DNA from: Phycisphaerales bacterium
GTDB taxonomy: Bacteria; Planctomycetota; Phycisphaerae; Phycisphaerales; UBA1924
Direction of reading: 5' to 3'
DNA: 60,296 bases
NCBI GenBank assembly: GCA_016793015.1
Contig: JAEUJD010000151.1
Location: forward strand, 1-60,296
The notes beneath the pieces are model-generated. The model was not told where the DNA came from and searched no databases. It worked only from the letters and a program-made list of their open reading frames with translations. Of this stretch, positions 31,692 to 40,191 are shown piece by piece (position 1 is the stretch's first letter; each line of letters starts with the position of its first letter). Made by a program: the position numbers and the translations under genes.

Positions 31692-34600
31692 ATGATCGAC
31701 TGGAAGAAGACGTGGGTGCCGGTTCTGCTGTTCGTCGCGATGCTGGGATTCGGCCGCGATTCGGCGCGGGCGGATGTGGTGTTTCGGGATGATTTCGCGG
31801 ACCTGTCGAAATGGACGCTGCAGGCCAGCGACGGCGTGGTCGCGGAGATCGAGCCCGGCAGTCGCGACGGGACCAAGAGCCTGAAACTGAAGTACGATTT
31901 TCGCGCGGGGAGCGGATTCGTCGTGGTGCGCCGGAAGATTGGCGCGAAACTGCCCGAGAACTACCGGCTCAGTTTCCGCGTCATGGGCAGTGGCCCCGCG
32001 AACAACTTTGAAACCAAGTTGCTCGATCCGAGCGGCGACAACGTGTGGTGGGTGAACCAGCGCGACTATGTGCCGAGCGCGCAAGGGACAATGGAGCGGT
32101 TCAAGCGCCGGCATTTTTCGTTCGCCTGGGGGCCGAGCGGCGGGAAGCCGATCGAAGAGCTGGGCGCGATCGAGTTTGCAATCGCAGCGAGTAACGGCGG
32201 CAGCGGCGACATGGAGTTTTCCGATCTGACGCTGGAGAGTGTGCCCCGGCCGTCAAGTGCGCCAGAGGATCCGAAGATTCTGTCGTTCGACGGCACGGCC
32301 GACCACGCGGATGAGGCGGCGATGGTCAGCAGACTCGCGAAAGTGATCTGGTGGACGGAGCCGGGAAAGGATGGCGGCTCGTTCACGGTCTCCCTCGGCG
32401 GCGTGCGGGAATTCGGCGGCATCGTCGCGCGGTTTAATACCGGCCGCGAAGAGCGGATGGCAAAGACGGTCGAATTACTTGGATCAATGGATGGTAAGAC
32501 ATTCACGTCGCTGGCCACACAGCAGATACCGAGTTCGGGACTCGTGTACGTGCCGCTGCGCGATGCGGAAGCGGCGTTTCTGCGATTGACTGTCGCTGGA
32601 GCTGGAAGACATGGTTCAGTTCTGGACAGTCTGGAAGTCGCACCATTGTCGTTTGGCGAAAGCCGCAACAGCACGTTTGCACGAATCGCGAAGGATGCTG
32701 ATCGGGGGCATTTCCCGCGATACTTTGGCCCGGAGCAGACGTATTGGACGGTGGTTGGCGTTGCAGACGATGGGAAAGAGGGATTGCTGAACACCGACGG
32801 CGCTCTTGAGGTCGACAAAGAGCGATTCTCGATCGAGCCGTTTGCGGTAGAGACGTTAAAGGGAACGGATTTCTATTCGACTTGGGCAGATGCCAAGAGC
32901 ACTCAAAGTCTCGTGGACGGCTATCTGCCGATTCCAAAGGTGTCGCGAAATCAACTCGATGTCGAAGCATTTGCGTTTGGACCACCCGGCAAGAGCGTCT
33001 TGGCTGCGAGGTACACCTTGCACGCGGGAGGGGAGATTGTGCTCGCGATCCGCCCGTTGCAGGTCAATCCGCCTTGGCAGGATTTGAAGACAAGCGGCGG
33101 AGTTGCTCGAATCGACCGGATTGAAACCAGCGGCGCGCAAGCGATCGTTTCGCGTTTGAATCCCGCAGATCGGAAGGTCTTGCGCGTGATCGGCGACGAT
33201 GTGGAGTCGACAGCGTGGAAGTTTGACGAGAGCACTTCGTTCTTCGGCCCCCGAAGAGGGGCGCGAACGGTCATCGATGAGTACGGGCTTGCAGCAGGCC
33301 TCTTCCGATCGAGCGATCAAGCTCGGACGAACCACGAGATGCAGTGGGCGGTGCTCGTTCCGCTTCACGAGGCCTCCGAGATGCCGACATGGGCATCGCT
33401 GCCGACGACGGAAGCGCTGGCAGCGCTCGAAAAGGAGCGCCAGGCGGTCATCGGCTGGTGGCGTACCGAATTGAACCGCGTGACTCTGTCAATTCCGGCG
33501 GATCGCGCTCTTGAGAACACGTATCGCACCGCTCAAGCTCACATTTTGATCAATCGGGATGGCCCCGCGATTCAGCCTGGATCGCGAACGTATGAGCGCT
33601 CATGGATTCGCGATGGATGCCTGACCAGCAGCGCGCTCCTTGCAACCGGTCACGCGGAACGCGTTCGCGAATTCATCGATTGGTACGCGCCGTATCAGTA
33701 TCCGTCGGGCAAGGTTCCGTGCGTGGTAGACAAGCGCGGGCCCGACCCCGTTCCGGAGCACGACAGCCACGGGCAGTTGCTCTATCTGCTCCACAAGTAC
33801 TACATCTTCACACACGACACGGCAACGCTCGAAAAGAACTACCCGCACGTGCTGAAGGCGGTGGAGTACATCGAATCGATCCGCGCGACACGGATGACGC
33901 CGGAGTACGCGAATGCGACGGGGATCAAACGGGCCGAGTTCGGCCTTGTGCCGGAATCGATCAGCCACGAGGGCTACAGCGCCAAGCCCATGCACAGCTA
34001 TTGGGACGACTTCTTTGTGGAGAAGGGTTTGCAGGATGCCGCGGACATCGCGCGGATTCTGGGGAAGGCGCAGGATGCCGAACGCTTCGGCAGACTCGCG
34101 ACCGACTTCCGCGCGAGCGTGCTCGATTCGGTCAATCGCACGATGGCGCACCACAAGATCGACTACATCCCCGGATGTGTCGAACTCGGAGACTTCGACG
34201 CGACAAGCACCACGATCGCTCTTTGGCCCTGCGGCGGCCAGGCCTGGCTGCCCGATGCAGCGCTGCGAAGAACGTTCGAGAAATTCTACGAGTTTGGCAT
34301 GGGACGCATCGACGGGACAAAGAAGTACAACGAGTACACGCCTTACGAGTGGCGCATCGTCGGCGCGATGATCCGCCTCGGCTGGCCCGAGAAGGCGTGG
34401 AAACTCGCGGATTTCTACATGGCCGATCGGCGTCCTGCGGCATGGAATCAATGGGCCGAGGTGGTGTGGCGCGATCCCAAGACCCCCAAGTTCATTGGTG
34501 ACATGCCCCACACTTGGGTCGCGAGCGACTTCCTGAATTCGGTGCGATCCATGTTTGTCTACGAGGATGAGGCCAGCCAAGCGCTCGTGCTCGGCGCGGG

Positions 34601-34826
34601 GATCAAACCGGAGTGGCTCGCGGGCGAAGGCGTCTCGATCGGCTCTTGGCCGACAGAATTCGGTGTGCTCTCGTACGCCGCGAAGCGCGATGGCAGACGC
34701 GTCACGCTGAACTACGAATTCTCCGGAGCACTGCCAGCGGGCAAGCTCATCCTGTCGCCAAACCTCGCGGGGCGGCAGATGGTCCTTTCCGAGCCGAAGG
34801 GCATCGTTGAAATCGAATTGCCCTAA
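31692..34826 (+). CDS. Large secreted (alpha/alpha)6-barrel glycosidase-like protein with carbohydrate-binding domains
   Basis: The 1044-residue protein starts MIDWKKTWVPVLLFVAMLGF and has an ARA-D cleavage site. About 35-190 is a beta-sandwich resembling carbohydrate-binding modules (FRDDFADLSKWTLQASDG, NVWWVNQRDY). About 200-330 looks like an F5/8-type (discoidin) domain (FGGIVARFNTGREERMAKTV). The C-terminal half is a six-hairpin barrel: RSWIRDGCLTSSALLATGHA, PEHDSHGQLLYLLHKYYIF, NQWAEVVWRDPKTPKF, then a beta domain. This layout fits GH15/GH65-like or trehalase-like enzymes; the family is not clear to me. ATG 31692 has GGAG six bases upstream. The LacI promoter upstream ties it to the glycan regulon. 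It would attack polysaccharide outside the cell. Confidence 0.72.
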   Translation: MIDWKKTWVPVLLFVAMLGFGRDSARADVVFRDDFADLSKWTLQASDGVVAEIEPGSRDGTKSLKLKYDFRAGSGFVVVRRKIGAKLPENYRLSFRVMGSGPANNFETKLLDPSGDNVWWVNQRDYVPSAQGTMERFKRRHFSFAWGPSGGKPIEELGAIEFAIAASNGGSGDMEFSDLTLESVPRPSSAPEDPKILSFDGTADHADEAAMVSRLAKVIWWTEPGKDGGSFTVSLGGVREFGGIVARFNTGREERMAKTVELLGSMDGKTFTSLATQQIPSSGLVYVPLRDAEAAFLRLTVAGAGRHGSVLDSLEVAPLSFGESRNSTFARIAKDADRGHFPRYFGPEQTYWTVVGVADDGKEGLLNTDGALEVDKERFSIEPFAVETLKGTDFYSTWADAKSTQSLVDGYLPIPKVSRNQLDVEAFAFGPPGKSVLAARYTLHAGGEIVLAIRPLQVNPPWQDLKTSGGVARIDRIETSGAQAIVSRLNPADRKVLRVIGDDVESTAWKFDESTSFFGPRRGARTVIDEYGLAAGLFRSSDQARTNHEMQWAVLVPLHEASEMPTWASLPTTEALAALEKERQAVIGWWRTELNRVTLSIPADRALENTYRTAQAHILINRDGPAIQPGSRTYERSWIRDGCLTSSALLATGHAERVREFIDWYAPYQYPSGKVPCVVDKRGPDPVPEHDSHGQLLYLLHKYYIFTHDTATLEKNYPHVLKAVEYIESIRATRMTPEYANATGIKRAEFGLVPESISHEGYSAKPMHSYWDDFFVEKGLQDAADIARILGKAQDAERFGRLATDFRASVLDSVNRTMAHHKIDYIPGCVELGDFDATSTTIALWPCGGQAWLPDAALRRTFEKFYEFGMGRIDGTKKYNEYTPYEWRIVGAMIRLGWPEKAWKLADFYMADRRPAAWNQWAEVVWRDPKTPKFIGDMPHTWVASDFLNSVRSMFVYEDEASQALVLGAGIKPEWLAGEGVSIGSWPTEFGVLSYAAKRDGRRVTLNYEFSGALPAGKLILSPNLAGRQMVLSEPKGIVEIELP

Positions 34827-34997
34827 ATTTCCCGATCACTCCGGGTTTGCGGTTGAGTTGAAGCGTTCGCGTGGCAATTTCCCGATTGCTGCGCCATGTT
34901 TGCGGAGTACGGCCGCACTTGGCACTCTTGCGATATCCGTAAAAATGCGGGCAAACGACCAGTGAACAGCAATTTGTGCTGTTTTGCAGGAATTCGT

Positions 34998-35026
34998 TTG
35001 ACGGTATTGAGAATAAGTCTCAATAC
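34998..35026 (+). promoter_or_regulatory. Promoter filled by a 9-bp palindrome
   Basis: TTGACG (34998-35003) is followed after 17 bases by CAATAC (35021-35026) as -10. A perfect inverted repeat, GTATTGAGA and TCTCAATAC with a 5-base spacer (35004-35026), covers the whole spacer and the -10. This looks like a repressor site. The core TGAGAATAAGTCTCA has the 7-1-7 shape of Fur-family boxes, but that is tentative. Confidence 0.55.
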
Positions 35027-35062
35027 TGGTTTGTGTCCGAGCTCACCCCTGGAGAGAATTCC

Positions 35063-35737
35063 GTGCGCATAGCCATCGCCCTTTTTGCGGCCACCGTCGC
35101 GAGCAGCACATCTGCCCTTGCCCTGACCGTTCCGTTCACAGAAAAATTCGAGTCGGCAGCCTCGAACTGGAGCATCGGCGCAGTCCTGACACCACTCACG
35201 TACGTCTCGAATGGCGGACCGGACGGATCGGGCTATGGCAGCCGGTCGTTCAGCTTCACCGGGATCAGCAGCGGCTCAACGCCGATCCTGTTCCGAGGCC
35301 AGAGCAACTTCAACTCGAGCGGGAACGCCTTCGTCGGTAATTGGATCACGGGCGGCGTGACAAAGCTTCAGTTTTCGCTTCGCCACAACGTCGATGCCCC
35401 GGTCACGTTCTTTGCACGTATCTCGCCGGACCCGGTGACGAGCGCGAATCCGGGCGGCGTGATTGCGCTGACCGCACCGACTGCCGCGAATCAATGGACG
35501 ACCTTCACGGTCGACATCGGGCCTGCCTCGCCGTTCATCTACGAGGGCACCACGTTCGAGAACGTCTTCTCAGCGGTCGCCCGATTGCAGTTTGGCGTCT
35601 TTGTTGATGCTGGCACGGCGAACAAGGCCGGTCCGTTCACATTCGACATCGACAACGTCGCGATCGTTCCGGCGACCAGCACTCTGAGCGTGGCGGGCGC
35701 GGGCCTGGTGCTCGCGGGACGTCGCCGCCGTCGCTGA
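35063..35737 (+). CDS. Secreted protein with PEP-CTERM-like tail (second)
   Basis: The 224-residue protein starts at GTG 35063 with GGAGA seven bases upstream, giving the signal peptide VRIAIALFAATVASSTSALA. The body is a beta-rich domain (FTEKFESAASNWSIGAVLTP, TFTVDIGPASPFIYEGTTF) resembling choice-of-anchor or jelly-roll domains. The end reads VPATSTLSVAGAGLVLAGRR then RRR. The function is unknown; it may be a surface protein. The start lies about 30 bases after the predicted transcription start of the palindromic promoter. The tRNA gene follows on the opposite strand. Confidence 0.72.
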   Translation: MRIAIALFAATVASSTSALALTVPFTEKFESAASNWSIGAVLTPLTYVSNGGPDGSGYGSRSFSFTGISSGSTPILFRGQSNFNSSGNAFVGNWITGGVTKLQFSLRHNVDAPVTFFARISPDPVTSANPGGVIALTAPTAANQWTTFTVDIGPASPFIYEGTTFENVFSAVARLQFGVFVDAGTANKAGPFTFDIDNVAIVPATSTLSVAGAGLVLAGRRRRR

Positions 35738-35744
35738 TCGAGAA

Positions 35745-35817
35745 TGGCCCCGCCCGGATTCGAACCGGGAACCAAGCGATTATGAGTCGCCTGCTCTAAC
35801 CGTTGAGCTACAGGGCC
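35745..35817 (-). tRNA. tRNA-Ile (CAT anticodon)
   Basis: On the minus strand the 73-base gene has an acceptor stem GGCCCTG pairing with CGGGGCC (one T-G pair), a D arm (GCTC...GAGC), an anticodon arm with GACTCATAATC (anticodon CAT) and a T arm with GGTTCGAATCC. The sequence resembles the tRNA-Ile2 (CAT) of other bacteria, where the C of the anticodon is changed to lysidine so that ATA is read. It could instead be an elongator Met tRNA; the GGCCCTGTAGCTCA 5' part favours Ile. The CCA end is not encoded. It is close to, and on the same strand as, glutamine synthetase, but beyond that gene's terminator. Confidence 0.85.
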
Positions 35818-35862
35818 GAGGACAAATCGAGCCGGACGAGCAAGCGTATCAACGGAAGAAAT

Positions 35863-35902
35863 GAAAAAGCCCACGGGTACGGACCCGTGGGCCTTGTTTT
35901 TT
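35863..35902 (-). terminator. Intrinsic terminator after glutamine synthetase, usable in both directions
   Basis: The 10-bp stem GCCCACGGGT / ACCCGTGGGC is flanked by A-rich sequence on one side and TTGTTTTTT on the other. On the minus strand it follows the glnN stop codon by about 20 bases and is followed by five T. On the plus strand a T-run follows too. Confidence 0.85.
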
Positions 35903-35914
35903 CGGTCGAAACAA

Positions 35915-38140
35915 TCAGTGGAGCGAGAGCATCTCGCGATAGCCCGGCAGGGGCCACAGGTCGTGGCTCACGCGGATCTCGAGTGCATCGACGACAGCGC
36001 GGAGTTCGCCCATGGCGCCCAGCACATTTTCGTGCAGGTGGTGAGACTTCTTGTGCTCATCGGGAACTTCGGTATCGATGGCCTTGTCGAGCTTGGCGAT
36101 CTTGGTGCGGAGTTCGGAAACGAGTTCGGCAAAGTCATCGAGTTCGGCCTTGAGGCTCTTGGCGTCGCTGCCGGCGGCCTTGGTCGCGGCGACGGCCTCG
36201 GCGATCTCGGTCTGCTGGCGGAACGCCGCGGGAAGGATCAGCGTGCGGGCCATGATCGAGGCGGTCTCGGCTTCGATGAGGACCTGCTTGTTGTATTTCT
36301 CGATATAGATGTGCTCGCGGCTCTCGCTCTCGACCTTGTTGAGCACGCCGTACTTCTTGAAGAGCTCGATGTTTTTCTTCGAGGTAAGCACGGGGAGCGC
36401 ATCGACCGAGTTGCGGAGGTTGGGGAGCTTGCGCTTCTTCTCGGCCTCGGTGTGCCAGGCCTGGTCGTAGCCGTCGCCGTTGAAGATCACGCGTTTGTGC
36501 TGCTTGACGGTCTTCTGGAGCAGGCTCTTGACCGCGCTCTGCAGCTTCGATTCGCTCGGGTTGGAGCCGAGCGTCTTCTCGAGCTGCGTTGCGAGGTAAT
36601 CGAGGCTTTCGGCCACGATCGTGTTGAGAACCGTTGCGGGCCACGCGACCGACTGGCTGCTGCCGACGGCGCGGAACTCGAACTTGTTGCCGGTGAACGC
36701 GAATGGCGAAGTGCGGTTGCGATCGCCGGTGTGGCGGGGGAGCTGGGGCAGGGTGCGAGCGCCAAGGTCGAGCTTGCCGCCCTTCATGGTGCTCTTGGGC
36801 GAGCCGCTCTCAACCTGATCGATGATGTCGCTGAGCATGTCGCCCAGGAAGACGGACATGATCGCGGGCGGGGCCTCGTTCGCGCCCAGGCGGTGATCGT
36901 TGTTGGCGCTGGCGACGCTGGCGCGCAGCAGGTCGGCGTAGAGGTCGACGGCGCGGATGACCGCGCACAGGAACACCAGGAACTGCATGTTGGTGTGCGT
37001 GTCGTCGCGCGGATCGAGCAGGTTGGTGCCGGTGTCGGTGGACATCGACCAGTTGAGGTGCTTGCCGCTGCCGTTGATCCCGGCGAAGGGCTTCTCGTGC
37101 AGGATGCACTGGAGGCGGTGGCGATTGGCGACCTTCTTGAGGGTCTCCATCACGATCATCTGGTGATCGCAGGCGAGGTTGGCCGTTTCGAAGATCGGGG
37201 CGAGCTCGAACTGGCCCGGGGCCACTTCGTTGTGGCGGGTCTTGACCGGCACACCGAGGCGATAGAGCTCGCGTTCGGATTCAACCATGAACGCGATCAC
37301 GCGCTGCGGGATCGAGCCGAAGTAATGGTCTTCGAGCTGCTGATGCTTCGGCGGCTTGGCGCCAAAGAGCGTGCGATCGCATGCGAGCAGATCCGGGCGA
37401 TCAAAGTAATAGCTCTGATCGATCAGGAAGTACTCCTGCTCGGCGCCGGCGGTGCAGAGGACGCGTGAGACGCCCTGATCGGTGCCGAAGATCTTCAGGA
37501 TGCGCATCGCCTGTTCGGAGAGCGCATCCATCGAGCGGAGCAAAGGAGTTTTGTGATCGAGCGCAACGCCGGTCCACGAAACGAACGCTGTGGGGATACA
37601 CAGCGTGACGCCGCCGCCCGCGCGGTTCAGGAACACCGGGCTGGTCGGATCCCACGCGGTGTAGCCGCGGGCTTCAAACGTGGCGCGGAGACCGCCCGAG
37701 GGGAAGCTGGAAGCATCGGGCTCGCCCTGCACCAGCGCGCTGCCGCTGAATTCGCTGAGCGCGCCGCCGGTGCCATCCGGAACGAGGAAGGCATCGTGCT
37801 TCTCAGCGGTCGTGCCGGTGAGGGGCTGGAACCAATGGGTGTAGTGGGTCGCGCCGTGCTCGATCGCCCAGTCCTTCATCGCGGCAGCCACGATGTCCGC
37901 CAGTTCGTGATCCAGCGGCTCGGCGTGCTTGATGGTCCGCTGCAACTGCTTGAACACATCCTTGGGCAGACGCTGACGCATCACCCGCTCGTTGAAGACG
38001 TCTGCGCCGAAGGTCTGAGTCACGGCGTCGCCCGAAGTCATGCGGAGTGCCTCCGGCCGATGGCCGTTGGAGTGGTGGGGGTGATGGGAATGAGAATGAT
38101 GGTGGGTGATTTCGAGCATCGCGTCAGTTCGATTGGGCAT
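35915..38140 (-). CDS. glnN: Glutamine synthetase type III
   Basis: The 741-residue protein matches GSIII (GlnN), which joins ammonia and glutamate with ATP as a large double-ring complex in the cytosol. Landmarks are [52 protein letters not shown] and [19 protein letters not shown], the latter two being the glutamate and metal region. The length (about 730) fits GSIII and not GSI. The first 30 residues are His-rich ([17 protein letters not shown]), which is unusual. The start is uncertain between ATG 38140 and ATG 38119. No GlnK or NtrC gene is near. Terminator at 35863-35902. Confidence 0.93.
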   Translation of the reverse strand: MPNRTDAMLEITHHHSHSHHPHHSNGHRPEALRMTSGDAVTQTFGADVFNERVMRQRLPKDVFKQLQRTIKHAEPLDHELADIVAAAMKDWAIEHGATHYTHWFQPLTGTTAEKHDAFLVPDGTGGALSEFSGSALVQGEPDASSFPSGGLRATFEARGYTAWDPTSPVFLNRAGGGVTLCIPTAFVSWTGVALDHKTPLLRSMDALSEQAMRILKIFGTDQGVSRVLCTAGAEQEYFLIDQSYYFDRPDLLACDRTLFGAKPPKHQQLEDHYFGSIPQRVIAFMVESERELYRLGVPVKTRHNEVAPGQFELAPIFETANLACDHQMIVMETLKKVANRHRLQCILHEKPFAGINGSGKHLNWSMSTDTGTNLLDPRDDTHTNMQFLVFLCAVIRAVDLYADLLRASVASANNDHRLGANEAPPAIMSVFLGDMLSDIIDQVESGSPKSTMKGGKLDLGARTLPQLPRHTGDRNRTSPFAFTGNKFEFRAVGSSQSVAWPATVLNTIVAESLDYLATQLEKTLGSNPSESKLQSAVKSLLQKTVKQHKRVIFNGDGYDQAWHTEAEKKRKLPNLRNSVDALPVLTSKKNIELFKKYGVLNKVESESREHIYIEKYNKQVLIEAETASIMARTLILPAAFRQQTEIAEAVAATKAAGSDAKSLKAELDDFAELVSELRTKIAKLDKAIDTEVPDEHKKSHHLHENVLGAMGELRAVVDALEIRVSHDLWPLPGYREMLSLH

Positions 38141-38334
38141 GGGTGGTCTCGACGAGGAACGGTTCGGGCACCCAAGCCGGTTCCGGCGGCAGGGTGAAAA
38201 CAGCTTCATACCGCCACAGCCCGAGCGGCCGGAACAATCCGGTTGCCGGGCTTTGAGCGTCGAACACGCTTCAAGCGTGCCCAAGAGTGCGTACGGGACG
38301 GATTATTGGCACTTCTCCGCCTCCCGGGAAGGCC

Positions 38335-39138
38335 TCAGGACAAGCCCGCCGCGAGTTGTCGGCAGAAATCGCCCGCGACTTGGGCCGGCGAGTGATCGGA
38401 ATCTGCATCCGACAGCCGTCGTACCAGGGCGCTCCCCACGATGGCGGCATCTGCCGTCTGCACCACGTGGCGCACATGCTCGGGTGTCGAAATACCAAAG
38501 CCCACTGCAATCGGGAGTTTGGAGACCTTTCTCAATTCAGCGATGCGTCCGGAGAGATCTGGCATCTCGGACCGCTCACCGGTAATGCCGGAACGGGCCA
38601 GCAGATAAAGGAAACCCGTGGAAGCCTGCGCGATCCTTGCGGCGCGCTCGGGCGAAGTGGTGGGGGAGATGAGGAACGTGCACGAGAGGCCCGCTTCTGC
38701 CGCGGCGGTGCGCCAGGCGCCCGACTCTTCCAGCGGCAGATCGGGGAAGATAAAGCCATCGATGCCGGCATCGCGGCACCTCGCAACGACCGATGCCGGG
38801 CCGGAGTTCGATGCCAGTCGCTGCATGATCGAGATGCTGACCATGGCGACCAGCCCGATGCGAAGCTGATCGCGCACCGAGGCGATCTGGTCGACAACAA
38901 CCCCGGGCGTGCAGCCTGCCTGGATCGCCTTGTGCATCGCGGCGGCGATGATCGGGCCATCGGCGATCGGATCGGAGAACGGGATGCCGACTTCCACGAT
39001 CGATGCACCCGCATCCTGAAGCGCGAGCAGGAGTTCGGGCAAAGAGTCGGGGCGTGGATGGCCCGCGCAGACGAACGGCATGAGCGCTTTTCGATTCGCC
39101 CCTCGGAGTTCTTCAAAGATGGTTTCTATGCGGCCCAT
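38335..39138 (-). CDS. trpA: Tryptophan synthase alpha chain
   Basis: The 267-residue protein is the alpha subunit, which cuts indole-3-glycerol phosphate to indole and glyceraldehyde 3-phosphate and passes indole to the beta subunit. The catalytic Glu49 and Asp60 stand in VEVGIPFSDPIADGP at the same numbers as in E. coli. IFPDLPLEE and the phosphate-binding GFGISTPEHV and IVGSALV blocks are present. The length is standard. No trpB lies in the window; it is not in the usual trpBA pair. It is divergent from methionine aminopeptidase with only 51 bases between the two start codons. Confidence 0.95.
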   Translation of the reverse strand: MGRIETIFEELRGANRKALMPFVCAGHPRPDSLPELLLALQDAGASIVEVGIPFSDPIADGPIIAAAMHKAIQAGCTPGVVVDQIASVRDQLRIGLVAMVSISIMQRLASNSGPASVVARCRDAGIDGFIFPDLPLEESGAWRTAAAEAGLSCTFLISPTTSPERAARIAQASTGFLYLLARSGITGERSEMPDLSGRIAELRKVSKLPIAVGFGISTPEHVRHVVQTADAAIVGSALVRRLSDADSDHSPAQVAGDFCRQLAAGLS

Positions 39139-39147
39139 GTTGCGGGC

Positions 39148-39184
39148 ACTATACAGACGCGGCGCACGCCTCGCGCGCTACACT
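39148..39184. promoter_or_regulatory. Overlapping divergent -10 boxes between trpA and map
   Basis: On the minus strand TATAGT (39153-39148) stands nine bases before the trpA ATG. On the plus strand TACACT (39179-39184) stands five bases before the map GTG. Both genes would have very short or no leaders. Good -35 boxes are not seen on either side. Confidence 0.5.
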
Positions 39185-39189
39185 GGCGG

Positions 39190-40020
39190 GTGAGCGGAAC
39201 AGGAAAACTCACACCGGCGGATGTGGATGGGGCGTACACCGCGGCTCAAAAAGTCGTGGATATGCACCGCGCGCTCGTCGGCTATGTGCGCCCCGGAATG
39301 ACGCTCGCGCAGATCGACCGCTTTGTGGCCGCGACGCTCGAGTCGATGGGCACATCCTCGTGCTTCCTCGGATACCGCCAGTCGCTCCGAGGTCCCAAGT
39401 TTCCTTCTCACGCCTGCCTCAGCGTCAACGACTGCATCGTTCACGGGACGGCGGGCTCGCTGAATCGCGGATTGATTCCCGGCGATCTCGTCAAGATCGA
39501 TATCGGTGTGTCGTACAAGGGCTGGATCGGCGACGCGGCATGGACATATTCGATCGGACCTGCGTCGCAGCCCGTGCGCCGGCTGATGGATGCGGGCAAG
39601 AATTCACTCAAGCTGGGGATCGAAGCATTCCGCGTCGGCCAGCCTCTTTTGCTCTGGGCAAAGGCGGTCGAGCGCTGCGTGGAAACAGAATACGGATTTC
39701 GACTGATTCGGGGGCTGGGAGGCCACGGATACGGCAGACGTCTGCACGCCGAGCCGTTTATATCGAATTCCGTGCCCTCCTATCCGGGCGAGTGGCCCGA
39801 CGGGTCGCTCCCCTGCACGCCGGGGATGCTCCTCGCGCTCGAACCCATGATCGGCGTGGGAACCGGCAAGCAACGCTCGTCGAATGGCCACGACTGGCCG
39901 GTTTACACGGCCGACGGATCGCTTGCAAGTCATCACGAACACGATGTGCTCATCACGGAGAGTGGGCCGCGTGTTCTCACAGAAGGGTTGGATGAACTTC
40001 CCGACGAGTTACCTGTGTGA
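39190..40020 (+). CDS. map: Methionine aminopeptidase type I
   Basis: The 276-residue enzyme removes the N-terminal Met from new proteins, using two metal ions. Ligands and motifs are visible: GDLVKIDIGVSYKGWIGDAA (the Asp pair), RGLGGHGYGRRLHAEPFI (His), MLLALEPMIGV (Glu) and HHEHDVLIT (Glu). FPSHACLSVNDCIVHGTAGS is the family substrate-side region, usually F-P-x-S-x-x-x-S-V-N. GTG 39190 is chosen since upstream sequence runs into trpA antisense. A TACACT -10 box five bases before GTG suggests a leaderless message. It is not in the usual ribosomal-protein operon. Confidence 0.93.
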   Translation: MSGTGKLTPADVDGAYTAAQKVVDMHRALVGYVRPGMTLAQIDRFVAATLESMGTSSCFLGYRQSLRGPKFPSHACLSVNDCIVHGTAGSLNRGLIPGDLVKIDIGVSYKGWIGDAAWTYSIGPASQPVRRLMDAGKNSLKLGIEAFRVGQPLLLWAKAVERCVETEYGFRLIRGLGGHGYGRRLHAEPFISNSVPSYPGEWPDGSLPCTPGMLLALEPMIGVGTGKQRSSNGHDWPVYTADGSLASHHEHDVLITESGPRVLTEGLDELPDELPV

Positions 40021-40116
40021 CTCTTCGGGTGGTGTGCCGGACCGTCCTGCCCGTATAACTCTTTCGTGCAGAAAATGCCGACCGAATGCCGAATGAGGAT
40101 TTCGAGCCGGAAAGTC

Positions 40117-40145
40117 TTGACAGTTGCTCGTACATGTGCTGGTAT
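40117..40145 (+). promoter_or_regulatory. Sigma70-like promoter of the FG-GAP gene
   Basis: TTGACA (40117-40122), 17 bases, TGGTAT (40140-40145). The transcript would start near 40152, about 40 bases before ATG 40192. The leader would hold the degenerate hairpin at 40153-40179. Confidence 0.5.
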
Positions 40146-40152
40146 GACTCAT

Positions 40153-40179
40153 GATCGCCCGGAAAAGGGCGGTGACACG
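40153..40179 (-). repeat. Degenerate REP-like hairpin in the FG-GAP leader
   Basis: On the minus strand it reads GTGTCACCGCCC, then TTTTCC, then GGGCGATCA, against GTGGCACCGCCC, TTCC, GGGCGGTG of the intact copies. A 5-bp stem CGCCC / GGGCG remains. It ends directly at the GGAG ribosome binding site of the next gene, so it could affect translation. Confidence 0.4.
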
Positions 40180-40191
40180 GAGATGATTTTC

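Noticed and set aside
29151..32114. Longer start for the dockerin glycosidase-like protein
   Set aside because: The extension runs across the divergent promoter region and into the neighbouring coding sequence. The signal peptide and AGGAGG support the start near 31499.
38287..39189. Upstream extension of the methionine aminopeptidase frame by about 300 codons
   Set aside because: The extension is antisense to trpA, which is well supported, and has no family content.
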